Assembly: GCF_013409995.1 (NCBI RefSeq)
Contig: NZ_JACCBX010000006.1
Location: forward strand, 1 to 60,338
From: Neobacillus driksii
Lineage (GTDB): Bacteria > Bacillota > Bacilli > Bacillales > Cytobacillaceae
Reading direction: 5' to 3'
Length of the DNA: 60,338 bases
Each line of letters starts with the position of its first letter. The stretch's first letter is position 1. Shown one piece after another: positions 52,701 through 60,338 of this stretch. The notes beneath the pieces are model-generated. The model was not told the DNA's origin. It searched no databases and saw nothing but the letters and a program-made list of their open reading frames with translations. The position numbers were made by a program, and so were the translations under genes.

Positions 52701-54283
52701 CACAGCTGATTCATGATTTGAAAAATGCCAACCGTGATGCCCGTATCAGCGTTAAGCTTGTTTCAAAAGGCGGGGTCGGAACGATTGCTGCAGGTGTGGC
52801 GAAAGCAGTAGCAGATGTAATTGTCATCAGCGGCTACGATGGAGGAACGGGTGCATCGCCGAAAACAAGCATTCAGCACGCTGGATTGCCATGGGAACTG
52901 GGATTAGCAGAGGCACACCAAACGCTTATGCTGAATGGTTTACGTGATCGGGTTGTGCTTGAAACAGACGGAAAATTAATGACAGGTAAAGATGTTGTGA
53001 TGGCAGCGCTGCTTGGAGCGGAGGAATTTGGCTTTGCAACCGCACCACTAGTTGTCCTTGGCTGTGTGATGATGCGTGTTTGTCATTTGGATACATGTCC
53101 AGTTGGGATTGCCACTCAAAACCCTGAGCTTCGCAGAAAGTTCACGGGTGAAGCTGATTATATCGTTAACTTTATGCGTTTCATTGCACAGGAAGTGCGT
53201 GAGCTTATGGCAGAGCTTGGTTTCAGAAGCGTAGAGGAAATGGTCGGTCGTGCAGATGTATTAACCGTAAGTGAGCGTGCAAAAGCGCATTGGAAGGCGC
53301 AGCATTTGGATTTAACATCGTTACTTCATAAGCCTGAAGGACACCGCACTTTTAAAAATCCACAAAATCATAGAATTAACGAATCACTTGATATTAAACA
53401 TATTCTTCCGGCTGTTCAACCAGCTTTAGAGCAGGGGACACCTGTTGATCTAAACTTCTCGATTTCAAACATCAATCGCGTGACGGGGACCATCGTCGGA
53501 AGTGAAATTTCCAAACGCTACGGAGAAGAAGGTCTACCAGAGGATACCATTACCTTACGATTTACTGGTTCTGCTGGACAAAGCTTTGGTGCCTTTGTAC
53601 CAAAAGGAATGACTTTAGATCTTACAGGGGACGCGAACGATTATGTTGGTAAAGGTCTATCGGGCGGGAAAATTATCGTCAGAGCAGATGAGCATATGAA
53701 GATCGCTTCTGGAGAAAACGTCATCGCAGGAAATGTTGCATTTATCGGGGCAACAAGCGGTGAAGCTTATATTAACGGTCGTGCGGGTGAACGTTTTGCG
53801 GTTCGGAATAGCGGCGTCAACGTGGTTGTTGAAGGAGTTGGCGACCATGGCTGTGAGTATATGACGGGCGGGCGAGTTGTTATTTTAGGTGATGTCGGCA
53901 AAAATTTTGCAGCTGGAATGTCCGGCGGAATTGCCTATGTTTTAGCAGAAGACAAGGATGCATTTAAGTATTTATGTAATCAAGAATTGATTGAATTTGA
54001 ATCGGTATCAACTGCTGCTGAGCAGGAAGAACTAAAACAGTTAATCGAAAACCACTTCCGTTACACGCAAAGTGTAAAGGCTAGCTGTGTTCTAGAAAAC
54101 TGGAAAAAGTGTGTTAGAAAATTTGTCAAAGTCATTCCGAAGGATTATAAACGGATGATTCATTTGATAGAAGAGCAAAAATTAGCAGGATTATCGGAAG
54201 AAGAAGCAGTAATGAGCGCCTTTTTAGCGAACTCCTCTGCAAAACCAAAATCATCTAAACAGCAGGAAGCTGCAAATCGCTAA
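49736..54283 (+). CDS. gltA: glutamate synthase (NADPH) large subunit
   Basis: A 1515-residue GOGAT alpha chain. Nucleophile Cys22 of the class II amidotransferase domain follows a short propeptide ('FEHDACGIG'). The central and FMN domains follow ('KPGEGGQLMGTKVYPWVADV', 'ISGYDGGTGASPKTSIQHAG'). The 3Fe-4S cysteines are in 'CVMMRVCHLDTCPVGIATQN', and the C-terminal beta-helix has repeated Gly-rich turns. It converts glutamine + 2-oxoglutarate to two glutamates with gltB. AGGGAGAGATTTGAA precedes the ATG. Confidence 0.97.
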   Translation: MTYHQLPKAQGLYRPEFEHDACGIGLYAHIKGNATHDIVAKGLKMLCQLDHRGGQGSDPLTGDGAGLMVQIPDQFFRQECPEINLPEKGKYGVGMLFFSKDDREREEIESHINKMVEQEGQTVLGWRTVPVNPEPIGVTAQDSCPVIRQLFVGDNEKSTDSLAFERKLYVIRKLSEKWAKESEYRFYFASLSSRTIVYKGLLTPEQVDQFYLDLQNENFVSAFALVHSRFSTNTFPSWERAHPNRYLIHNGEINTLQGNIHWMKARESQFVSEAFGTDLEKVLPILDTDGSDSSILDNALEFLVLAGRKPAHAAMMLVPEPWSENPHITEEKRAFYEFHSTLMEPWDGPSAISFTDGKQIGAILDRNGLRPARYYVTEDDYIIFSSEVGVIDVEPEKVLYKERLRPGKMLLIDLEEGRIISDEEIKSQLASQQPYQQWLNDQLVRLEERVEVEGESRSDLLTLQKAFGYTYEDIQKYILPAVTEGKDPLGAMGNDMPLAVLSDRPQTLFNYFKQLFAQVTNPPVDSIREAIVTSTISYLGAEGNLLHPSEENSRRIQLETPILTNSQLEGLKTNDLFKSKVIDILFAEDLENSLKEICRQADKAIAGGASLIILSDRKINEKEVAIPSLLAASTLHQHLIREGLRTKASILIETGEVREVHHFAVLLGYGVDAINPYLAFATYQQAIAEGALPFTYQEAVKKYIYAMTEGVVKVMSKMGISTVQSYRGAQIFEAVGIGSDVIDTYFTGTVSQLGGIGLDTIAQEAKLRHAEAFAVSTDQTLESGSNFQWRHDGEHHAFNPGTIHTLQWACRNGDYQLFKKYSTQANEERLGFLRNLFSFSGTRQAVPIEEVESVDSIVRRFKTGAMSFGSISKEAHETLAIAMNRLGGKSNSGEGGEDSSRFGIDENGDNRGSAIKQVASGRFGVKSHYLVNAEELQIKMAQGAKPGEGGQLMGTKVYPWVADVRGATPGVSLISPPPHHDIYSIEDLAQLIHDLKNANRDARISVKLVSKGGVGTIAAGVAKAVADVIVISGYDGGTGASPKTSIQHAGLPWELGLAEAHQTLMLNGLRDRVVLETDGKLMTGKDVVMAALLGAEEFGFATAPLVVLGCVMMRVCHLDTCPVGIATQNPELRRKFTGEADYIVNFMRFIAQEVRELMAELGFRSVEEMVGRADVLTVSERAKAHWKAQHLDLTSLLHKPEGHRTFKNPQNHRINESLDIKHILPAVQPALEQGTPVDLNFSISNINRVTGTIVGSEISKRYGEEGLPEDTITLRFTGSAGQSFGAFVPKGMTLDLTGDANDYVGKGLSGGKIIVRADEHMKIASGENVIAGNVAFIGATSGEAYINGRAGERFAVRNSGVNVVVEGVGDHGCEYMTGGRVVILGDVGKNFAAGMSGGIAYVLAEDKDAFKYLCNQELIEFESVSTAAEQEELKQLIENHFRYTQSVKASCVLENWKKCVRKFVKVIPKDYKRMIHLIEEQKLAGLSEEEAVMSAFLANSSAKPKSSKQQEAANR

Positions 54284-54300
54284 GAAAGGGGAGAGGAACA

Positions 54301-55767
54301 ATGGGGAAACCAACTGGATTTATGGAATATTCCCGCGAAAAAGTGGGAGAAAGAAATCCGTTAACACGCTTAAATGATTGGAAAGAGTATACAGTTCCTT
54401 TTTCTGATGAAAAGTTACGTACACAGGGGGCGCGGTGCATGGATTGCTCCATCCCCTTCTGCCATACCGGAATGGAGATTCAAGGAGCAACATCGGGGTG
54501 TCCGATTCACAACCTGATCCCGGAGTGGAATGATCTGGTCTATCGGGGCCGTTGGAAAGAAGCGCTTGATCGGCTGTTGAAGACAAATAATTTTCCTGAG
54601 TTTACAGGAAGAGTTTGTCCGGCACCATGTGAAGGTTCATGTACGTTAGCCATTTCCGACCCAGCGGTTACAATTAAAAATATTGAACAAGCCATCATCG
54701 ATAAAGGCTTTGAAAACGGATGGATTACACCAAGGATTCCAAGGTTACGGACTGGTAAGAAAGTGGCGATTATCGGTTCCGGTCCTGCTGGTTTGGCAGC
54801 AGCGGATCAGCTTAATCAAGCCGGCCACTCTGTAACGGTTTATGAGCGAGCCGACCGTCCAGGTGGTTTGCTGATGTATGGGATTCCTAACATGAAGCTT
54901 GAAAAAGAAGTTGTAGAACGCAGGATTCGTTTATTGACACAGGAAGGTATTGACTTTGTTACGAATACAGAAGTGGGTAAAGATATCACAACTGCAGAAC
55001 TCCAAACTCAGTTCGATGCGGTCATCCTTTGTACAGGTGCTCAAAGGCAGAGGGATTTAGTGATTGAAGGTCGTGAAGCCAGGGGAATTCACTTTGCGAT
55101 GGATTATTTAACGCTAACGACAAAAAGTCTATTAGACTCGAACTTTGAGGATGGTCAATTTATCAATGTAGAAGATAAAGATGTCATCGTAATTGGCGGC
55201 GGGGACACAGGTGCTGACTGTGTGGCAACTGCGCTTCGTCAAAAAGCCAAGAGTGTCGTTCAGTTTGGAAAACATCCGCAATTACCTAGTGAACGTACTA
55301 CTGATAATTTATGGCCGGCGTATCCCAACGTTTTTACCATGGATTATGCTTATAAGGAAGCAGAAACCAAATTTGGGGAAGATCCACGGCAATATTCCAT
55401 TCAAACAAAGAAAATCGTCGCTGATGAGAATGGGAATCTTAAAGAACTTCACACCATCCAAATGGAGAAACTAAAGGATGAAGAAGGTCGGTATTATTTT
55501 AAAGAAATCCCAGGCACTGAAAAAGTCTGGCCAGCTCAATTTGTGTTTATTGCAATTGGCTTTGAAGGTACTGAACAGCCATTGTTACGCCAATTTGGTG
55601 TAAAGGAAGTCAACCAAAAGGTTGCTGCCAGATATGGGGAGTTCAAAACCAACGTTGAAGGAGTATTCGCTGCTGGGGATGCTAGAAGAGGCCAAAGCCT
55701 CATCGTCTGGGCGATTAACGAAGGCAGGGAAGTTGCACAGGAAGTAGAAAAATACTTGATGGCATAG
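54301..55767 (+). CDS. gltB: glutamate synthase (NADPH) small subunit
   Basis: A 488-residue FAD/NADPH subunit. The N-terminal Cys clusters for 4Fe-4S centres are in 'CMDCSIPFCHTG' and 'CPAPCEGSCTLAI'. The FAD motif is 'VAIIGSGPAGLAAADQL' and the NADPH motif 'DVIVIGGGDTGADCVATAL'. It feeds electrons from NADPH to gltA. AAAGGGGAGAGGAACA precedes the ATG, 17 bases after the gltA stop. Confidence 0.96.
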   Translation: MGKPTGFMEYSREKVGERNPLTRLNDWKEYTVPFSDEKLRTQGARCMDCSIPFCHTGMEIQGATSGCPIHNLIPEWNDLVYRGRWKEALDRLLKTNNFPEFTGRVCPAPCEGSCTLAISDPAVTIKNIEQAIIDKGFENGWITPRIPRLRTGKKVAIIGSGPAGLAAADQLNQAGHSVTVYERADRPGGLLMYGIPNMKLEKEVVERRIRLLTQEGIDFVTNTEVGKDITTAELQTQFDAVILCTGAQRQRDLVIEGREARGIHFAMDYLTLTTKSLLDSNFEDGQFINVEDKDVIVIGGGDTGADCVATALRQKAKSVVQFGKHPQLPSERTTDNLWPAYPNVFTMDYAYKEAETKFGEDPRQYSIQTKKIVADENGNLKELHTIQMEKLKDEEGRYYFKEIPGTEKVWPAQFVFIAIGFEGTEQPLLRQFGVKEVNQKVAARYGEFKTNVEGVFAAGDARRGQSLIVWAINEGREVAQEVEKYLMA

Positions 55768-55897
55768 TCGAAATGGGTCTTTCCGTCTAATTTTGCAATG
55801 AATAGCGATTTCTAAATTGCGGTCAATAACATTGCATGCATTAACCACTATACCCTCAATGTTCTTTCGAATGGTCAATGATAAGGGAGAAAAGTTG

Positions 55898-55932
55898 CAG
55901 GCATCATTTTCATTAAATGATGCCTGTTTTGT
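55898..55932 (+). terminator. intrinsic terminator downstream of gltB
   Basis: CAGGCATCATT/AATGATGCCTG, 11 bp, then TTTTG. It lies about 130 bases after gltB. Confidence 0.8.
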
Positions 55933-56118
55933 GTTGTATCCTTTATTTACCTCTCATCTAACATCAATTTTATTGAAAGTATCACCTTTAGTAATAAAAG
56001 TAAAGCCTTTACTTTGTCGGGTGTTTAAACAAAGTTATTCAAGATAGAATGAATTCAGAAAAGATAGAAAGTTCTTAAACAAGAAACTATTATTAAAATT
56101 TATTAAAAAGGAGAATAA

Positions 56119-57369
<1,251 letters not shown>

Positions 57370-57383
57370 CATCAAAACACACG

Positions 57384-57424
57384 GGGACGGTTCTCCCTGC
57401 CAAAAAGGCAGGGAAAGCCGTCCC
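57384..57424. repeat. GGGACGG inverted repeat with inner perfect hairpin
   Basis: Outer GGGACGG/CCGTCCC and inner CCCTGCC-AAAAA-GGCAGGG. It shares its outer core with 24175-24223 and probably terminates the two convergent genes here. Confidence 0.6.
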
Positions 57425-57439
57425 AGTAGTGCTTTGTCT

Positions 57440-58018
57440 TCACTTGCTTTCCGCCACGTTAGATGATTCGTCGGGTCTTTGCCCATTCTGCAAATCGGCA
57501 ATTGTCAGTCCAAAATCCATTTGGAAATGTGGATAATCTTTAAAATCTTTCCAATCTCCGCCCCACTCGAATCCTAGTGACTTAGCTATTTTCACCACCT
57601 CGGACCAATCGGACTTTCCATTTTGATTCCGATCATATTGACGATCCCAAACAACATCTCCTGAAGGAGTTTCAAGCGCGAAATCAATCGCGAGCCCATA
57701 ATTATGATAGGATTCACCTCCTTTTGCATTCGTGACAATATTGCCCTCTGCTGTACGACCTTGTTCATAAATGGTGTTTTGCTCCTCTATACTGCGGAAA
57801 CCGTCAGTAATCAAAACGACTATTCCTATTTTTGCTGCTTGTTGCACTAATTGATCGCTGCGTTCCTTTACGATGGGGTGGAGTTCAGTCGGTAAGGGAA
57901 CATCTTTTTTCTGTTCAATGCCTGTTGCTTTAGACGGTTTGGTTTCGTTGTCTTTAAATATCAAAATAGTACTAATCCCGAGAGCAAGTAGGAAAAGTAA
58001 CCATTTAATCCTTTTCAT
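57440..58018 (-). CDS. M15-family D,D-/L,D-carboxypeptidase or endopeptidase (VanY/CwlK-like)
   Basis: A 192-residue peptidoglycan peptidase. A single N-terminal hydrophobic segment (about residues 5-21) anchors or exports it. The M15 zinc site is His105-x6-Asp112 ('ESYHNYGLAIDF') and His164 in 'YPHFQMDFG'; 'TDGFRSIEEQ' is the usual substrate block. It trims wall peptides outside the membrane. ATG at 58018 follows AAAGGAAGATTCACA; an earlier in-frame start at 58063 has no site. Confidence 0.85.
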   Translation of the reverse strand: MKRIKWLLFLLALGISTILIFKDNETKPSKATGIEQKKDVPLPTELHPIVKERSDQLVQQAAKIGIVVLITDGFRSIEEQNTIYEQGRTAEGNIVTNAKGGESYHNYGLAIDFALETPSGDVVWDRQYDRNQNGKSDWSEVVKIAKSLGFEWGGDWKDFKDYPHFQMDFGLTIADLQNGQRPDESSNVAESK

Positions 58019-58345
58019 TGTGAATCTTCCTTTCGTGTTTAGAAGACTACTAAACTCTTTCAAAACCGAATTTTCGTCCTCTTTCTATTTATCTATCAAT
58101 CCCTTTAATTGTTCAATATAAACCTTAAACAATTCTTAACTAGTATCTGTTCTATATTAAACAACCATTGTCTTCTAGTAAAGGTTATCTATTAATTTTA
58201 CCATAAGCTCTTGAGTAGAGTTTTTAAAATTCATCTTGTGTTTTTATGTGTATGAAAAATTTAAGGATATTCCTCTATAATAAGACTTATTCAATCATGC
58301 ATGCACATAAACGCTAGGAAAGATAGAGTTAGGGGGGATTAAACC
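58019..58345. other. intergenic region
   Basis: A/T-rich, with no gene or clear regulatory structure recognised apart from the leftward M15 ribosome binding site at its left edge. Confidence 0.3.
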
Positions 58346-58471
58346 GTTAGAAATAAAAGTACTATGATAATACTTGTTATGGGGATACTCGTAGGAGTTA
58401 ATTATACTTAAGCACAAAAATCAGAGTCTGCACCTACTACTGAAATAAGTTCATACTTTGGTATAACTTAA
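58346..58471 (+). pseudogene. small secreted-peptide gene with lost start and internal stop
   Basis: After AGGGGGG the frame reads 'VRNKSTMIILVMGILVGVNY-T-stop-AQKSESAPTTEISSYF' in sections: a signal-peptide-like head, TAA at 58409-58411, then a short mature-like region ending at TAA 58469-58471. The start position has GTT, and the first ATG is at 58364. Two lesions in a well-formed arrangement suggest a recently decayed export peptide. Confidence 0.35.
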
Positions 58472-58512
58472 AAAGGCATAAGTTGGTTTGATTTCCAACT
58501 CATGCCTTTTAG
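58471..58512. terminator. bidirectional terminator
   Basis: AAAAGGCAT-AGTTGG pairs with CCAACT-ATGCCTTTT; T-runs on both strands. It ends the leftward nitrate transporter transcript. Confidence 0.75.
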
Positions 58513-58535
58513 GTTACTTAAAATGAACTTCCTTA

Positions 58536-59735
58536 TTAAATGGATGCACGATTTGACTCCAGATTCTTCCTCCATGAAATTTGTGCAAGAACTAAGACGA
58601 TAAGAGCACATAAACCAACCCCGGCTAAAATGTAAAATCCGGTAGCATAGGTTCCTGTCATTTGTTTAAGTGACCCCAGTATATTAGGAACAAAGAATCC
58701 TCCCACGCCACCAGCAGCTCCGACAATACCTGTAATTACACCAATTTCCTCTTGGAATCGCTGAGGAACCAATTGGAATACCGCCCCGTTACCCATTCCG
58801 AAACAAAGCATTCCAATGAACAATCCTGCAATAGCAATAGGCAGGGCAGGAAGCTGGCTTATGAAGAACATGGTGATTCCAACTCCAATAAATAAGAAAG
58901 TTAACAACCGAACCCCGCCGATTTTATCTGCGATGTATCCGCCGACTGGTCGGAAAAAACTTCCCGCTGCGACACACAAAGTAACGAAATCGCCCGCACG
59001 TACCTTTGTTAACTCATATTGATCTACAAAAAAGATACTTAAAAAGCTTGATAGTCCGACAAAACCGCCGAAGGTAACGCTATATAGCAGGCAGAAATAT
59101 AAGGTATCTTTTTGTTTAAATACCTGAAAGTACTCTTTCATGGGTTTTGCTTTCGGCTGTGATGGGGCATCTTTGGCCATTACTATATATAAAACCATAA
59201 CAATGAGAAAGGGAATAAGAGCAAGACCCATTACATTATGCCAGCCAATCGTTTCAGCCAGGCGTGGTCCGAATAAAGTAGCCAATAGCGTACCGCTGTT
59301 CCCCGCACCTGCAATACCCATAGCCAATCCCTGTAAATGTGGCGGGTACCACCGGCTCGCCATTGGAATGGCCGCTGCAAAACTTGCACCTGCAACTCCA
59401 AGAAGAATTCCAATCAAGAAAAGTTCTGTAACAGTTTGACCGTATAACCATCCCCATAAGAGTGGAATGATTGTCACAGTCATCCCGCTGATGGCTGTTT
59501 TTTTAGGGCCAATTCGATCCGTTAAGAAACCAAGAATCAGTCGAAAAAAAGAACCGCTTAAGATGGGAACCGCCACAATGAGACCTCTCTCTGAAGGAGA
59601 AAGATTGAAATCGTTCGTGATATAAACTCCTAAAGCCCCCAACATCACCCAAATCATGAAACTGATATCAAAGTATAGAAATGACGCTACTAATGATGGT
59701 GCATGACCCGCCTTTTTTAAATCTGCTAGTTTCAT
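58536..59735 (-). CDS. nasA: nitrate/nitrite transporter, NasA/NNP-type MFS
   Basis: A 399-residue, 12-helix major facilitator of the nitrate/nitrite porter family. The start '[20 protein letters not shown]' and '[19 protein letters not shown]' resembles B. subtilis NasA closely. '[16 protein letters not shown]' is the MFS motif and '[13 protein letters not shown]' and '[15 protein letters not shown]' are the two Gly-rich nitrate signature motifs. It imports nitrate for assimilation or respiration. AGAGGAGTAGATAAG precedes the ATG. No reductase genes are adjacent in the window. Confidence 0.88.
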   Translation of the reverse strand: MKLADLKKAGHAPSLVASFLYFDISFMIWVMLGALGVYITNDFNLSPSERGLIVAVPILSGSFFRLILGFLTDRIGPKKTAISGMTVTIIPLLWGWLYGQTVTELFLIGILLGVAGASFAAAIPMASRWYPPHLQGLAMGIAGAGNSGTLLATLFGPRLAETIGWHNVMGLALIPFLIVMVLYIVMAKDAPSQPKAKPMKEYFQVFKQKDTLYFCLLYSVTFGGFVGLSSFLSIFFVDQYELTKVRAGDFVTLCVAAGSFFRPVGGYIADKIGGVRLLTFLFIGVGITMFFISQLPALPIAIAGLFIGMLCFGMGNGAVFQLVPQRFQEEIGVITGIVGAAGGVGGFFVPNILGSLKQMTGTYATGFYILAGVGLCALIVLVLAQISWRKNLESNRASI

Positions 59736-59777
59736 CTTATCTACTCCTCTCTAGTAATCTTTGTTTTTAATCAGGAG

Positions 59778-59864
59778 TTACCACCCGATATTTTTCGTTC
59801 CTTTTGAAAATAAGACTTTAGCTAGTAAAATGACGAACGAAATCAAACCAATATTATTTTTCAT
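59778..59864 (-). CDS. possible 28-residue membrane peptide upstream of nasA
   Basis: ATG at 59864 is preceded by TAGGAGGTATAAAAA, a near-ideal ribosome binding site. The product 'MKNNIGLISFVILLAKVLF' plus 'SKGTKNIGW' has one hydrophobic helix flanked by Lys. It ends 42 bases before nasA and is in the same direction, so it could be a small membrane partner or a leader peptide. No family is recognised. Confidence 0.5.
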   Translation of the reverse strand: MKNNIGLISFVILLAKVLFSKGTKNIGW

Positions 59865-60090
59865 TTTTTATACCTCCTAATTTTTATAGTTTTAAGAATA
59901 GTCTGATACTGGTGTTTTGTCTCAATTGCTGTGAAGAAACCTAACACATGTATTTTTTTCTCACATGAAAAATATTTATAATTACAAGGTTTATCGCTAA
60001 TAAAAATAGGTTTTTCGGAAATATTGCTGCTACATCACTAAATATAGAAACAAAGGTATATAAGGAATGATTGCTAGTGTGAATTCGGAC

Positions 60091-60245
60091 AATGTAACCA
60101 GTAAAAGATGGAAAAGATGTCAGGATGCCGGTCACATTCGGACTGTGTAATCGTTAAAAAAGGATAAGGTGTCAGAATGCAGGACTTATTCGGACAGCAA
60201 AGAGCGCAAAAAAGGAAAAGGTGTCTGAATGCTGTTCACATTCCC
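60091..60245. repeat. three imperfect 52-53-bp tandem units
   Basis: Units at 60091-60143, 60144-60195 and 60196-60245 share AAAAGGTGTC(A/T)GAATGC and end in ATTCGGAC or ATTC. A partial unit end (GAATTCGGAC) precedes them. Non-coding. Confidence 0.65.
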
Positions 60246-60247
60246 TA

Positions 60248-60338
60248 ATTGAGGACAAATCCATTGAACTCTTAATGAGATTAGTCCTTAATCCCCCTTA
60301 TTGAGGACAAATCAATGGGACTCTTAATGAGATTAGTC
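60248..60338. repeat. second 52-bp tandem repeat, cut by the window edge
   Basis: ATTGAGGACAAATC at 60248 and at 60300 begin units with identical CTCTTAATGAGATTAGTC ends; the period is exactly 52. The array continues beyond the window. Confidence 0.7.

Noticed and set aside
60091..60338. CRISPR-like array at the right edge
   Set aside because: The units are degenerate throughout their ~52 bp, with no short identical repeats separated by unique spacers, and no cas genes are in the window.
60248..60338. Attachment site or phage end
   Set aside because: The repeat is tandem and of fixed period, and no integrase or tRNA is nearby.

Overview
The window looks like chromosomal DNA of an aerobic, spore-former-type Bacillaceae (Bacillus/Neobacillus-like). 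This rests on low G+C, strong AGGAGG-type ribosome binding sites with frequent TTG/GTG starts, a yngJ-yngE-type leucine/isovalerate operon, gltC-gltAB in B. subtilis order, 66-67-residue CspA/B proteins, FbpA-like and NasA-like proteins, and typical Bacillus intergenic repeats. No rRNA, tRNA, prophage or CRISPR array was seen. Species-level naming is inference.

Layout: (1) 1-2950, an organoarsenical/arsenite cluster. ArsR and two small unknown proteins run left, an ArsI-type C-As lyase and an ArsO-type flavoprotein run right, and seven ATCAA-N6-TTGAT operators lie in between; four of the proteins end in vicinal cysteines. (2) 3160-5464, a lone HNH-like protein and two lipoproteins, the second frameshifted in its lipobox. 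(3) 6061-10433, two near-identical cold-shock genes flanking a DEAD-box RNA helicase. An IS1182-type element sits in the first csp terminator with a 26-bp target duplication. (4) 10521-15833, a pectin/rhamnogalacturonan set: truncated PL22, AraC regulator, GH105, PL11. (5) 16135-25806, a BASS transporter with a stop right after its ancestral start, and a hemicellulose set (serine esterase, cytoplasmic GH10, alpha/beta esterase, SGNH esterase), then SDR and small proteins. (6) 25900-36672, Sel1-repeat protein, thiolase, FbpA-like protein, KatG, EmrE-type transporter, 6-phospho-beta-glucosidase, HMA-like protein, M14 carboxypeptidase. (7) 36896-47207, a GAF/PucR regulator divergent from a seven-gene leucine/isovalerate operon (acyl-CoA dehydrogenase to carboxylase beta subunit). 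(8) 47320-48557, a two-gene selenoprotein operon: a peroxiredoxin whose peroxidatic Cys is TGA, followed by a GrdB/PrdB-like protein with in-frame TGA in a UxxC motif. Each TGA is followed by a SECIS-like hairpin. (9) 48700-55767, gltC and gltAB. (10) 56122-60338, secreted GH10 xylanase, M15 peptidase, NasA-like nitrate transporter, a 28-residue upstream ORF, and tandem repeats of 52-bp period.

The most exciting system is the adjacent pair of selenoproteins at 47320-48557. Ordinary gene calling splits each into fragments at TGA, but each continues through the TGA with clear family homology. Also notable are the shared C-terminal Cys-Cys tails in the arsenic cluster, the IS1182 insertion that regenerates its target terminator, a possible A-AAA-AAG frameshift in its transposase, and several genes broken by single small lesions.
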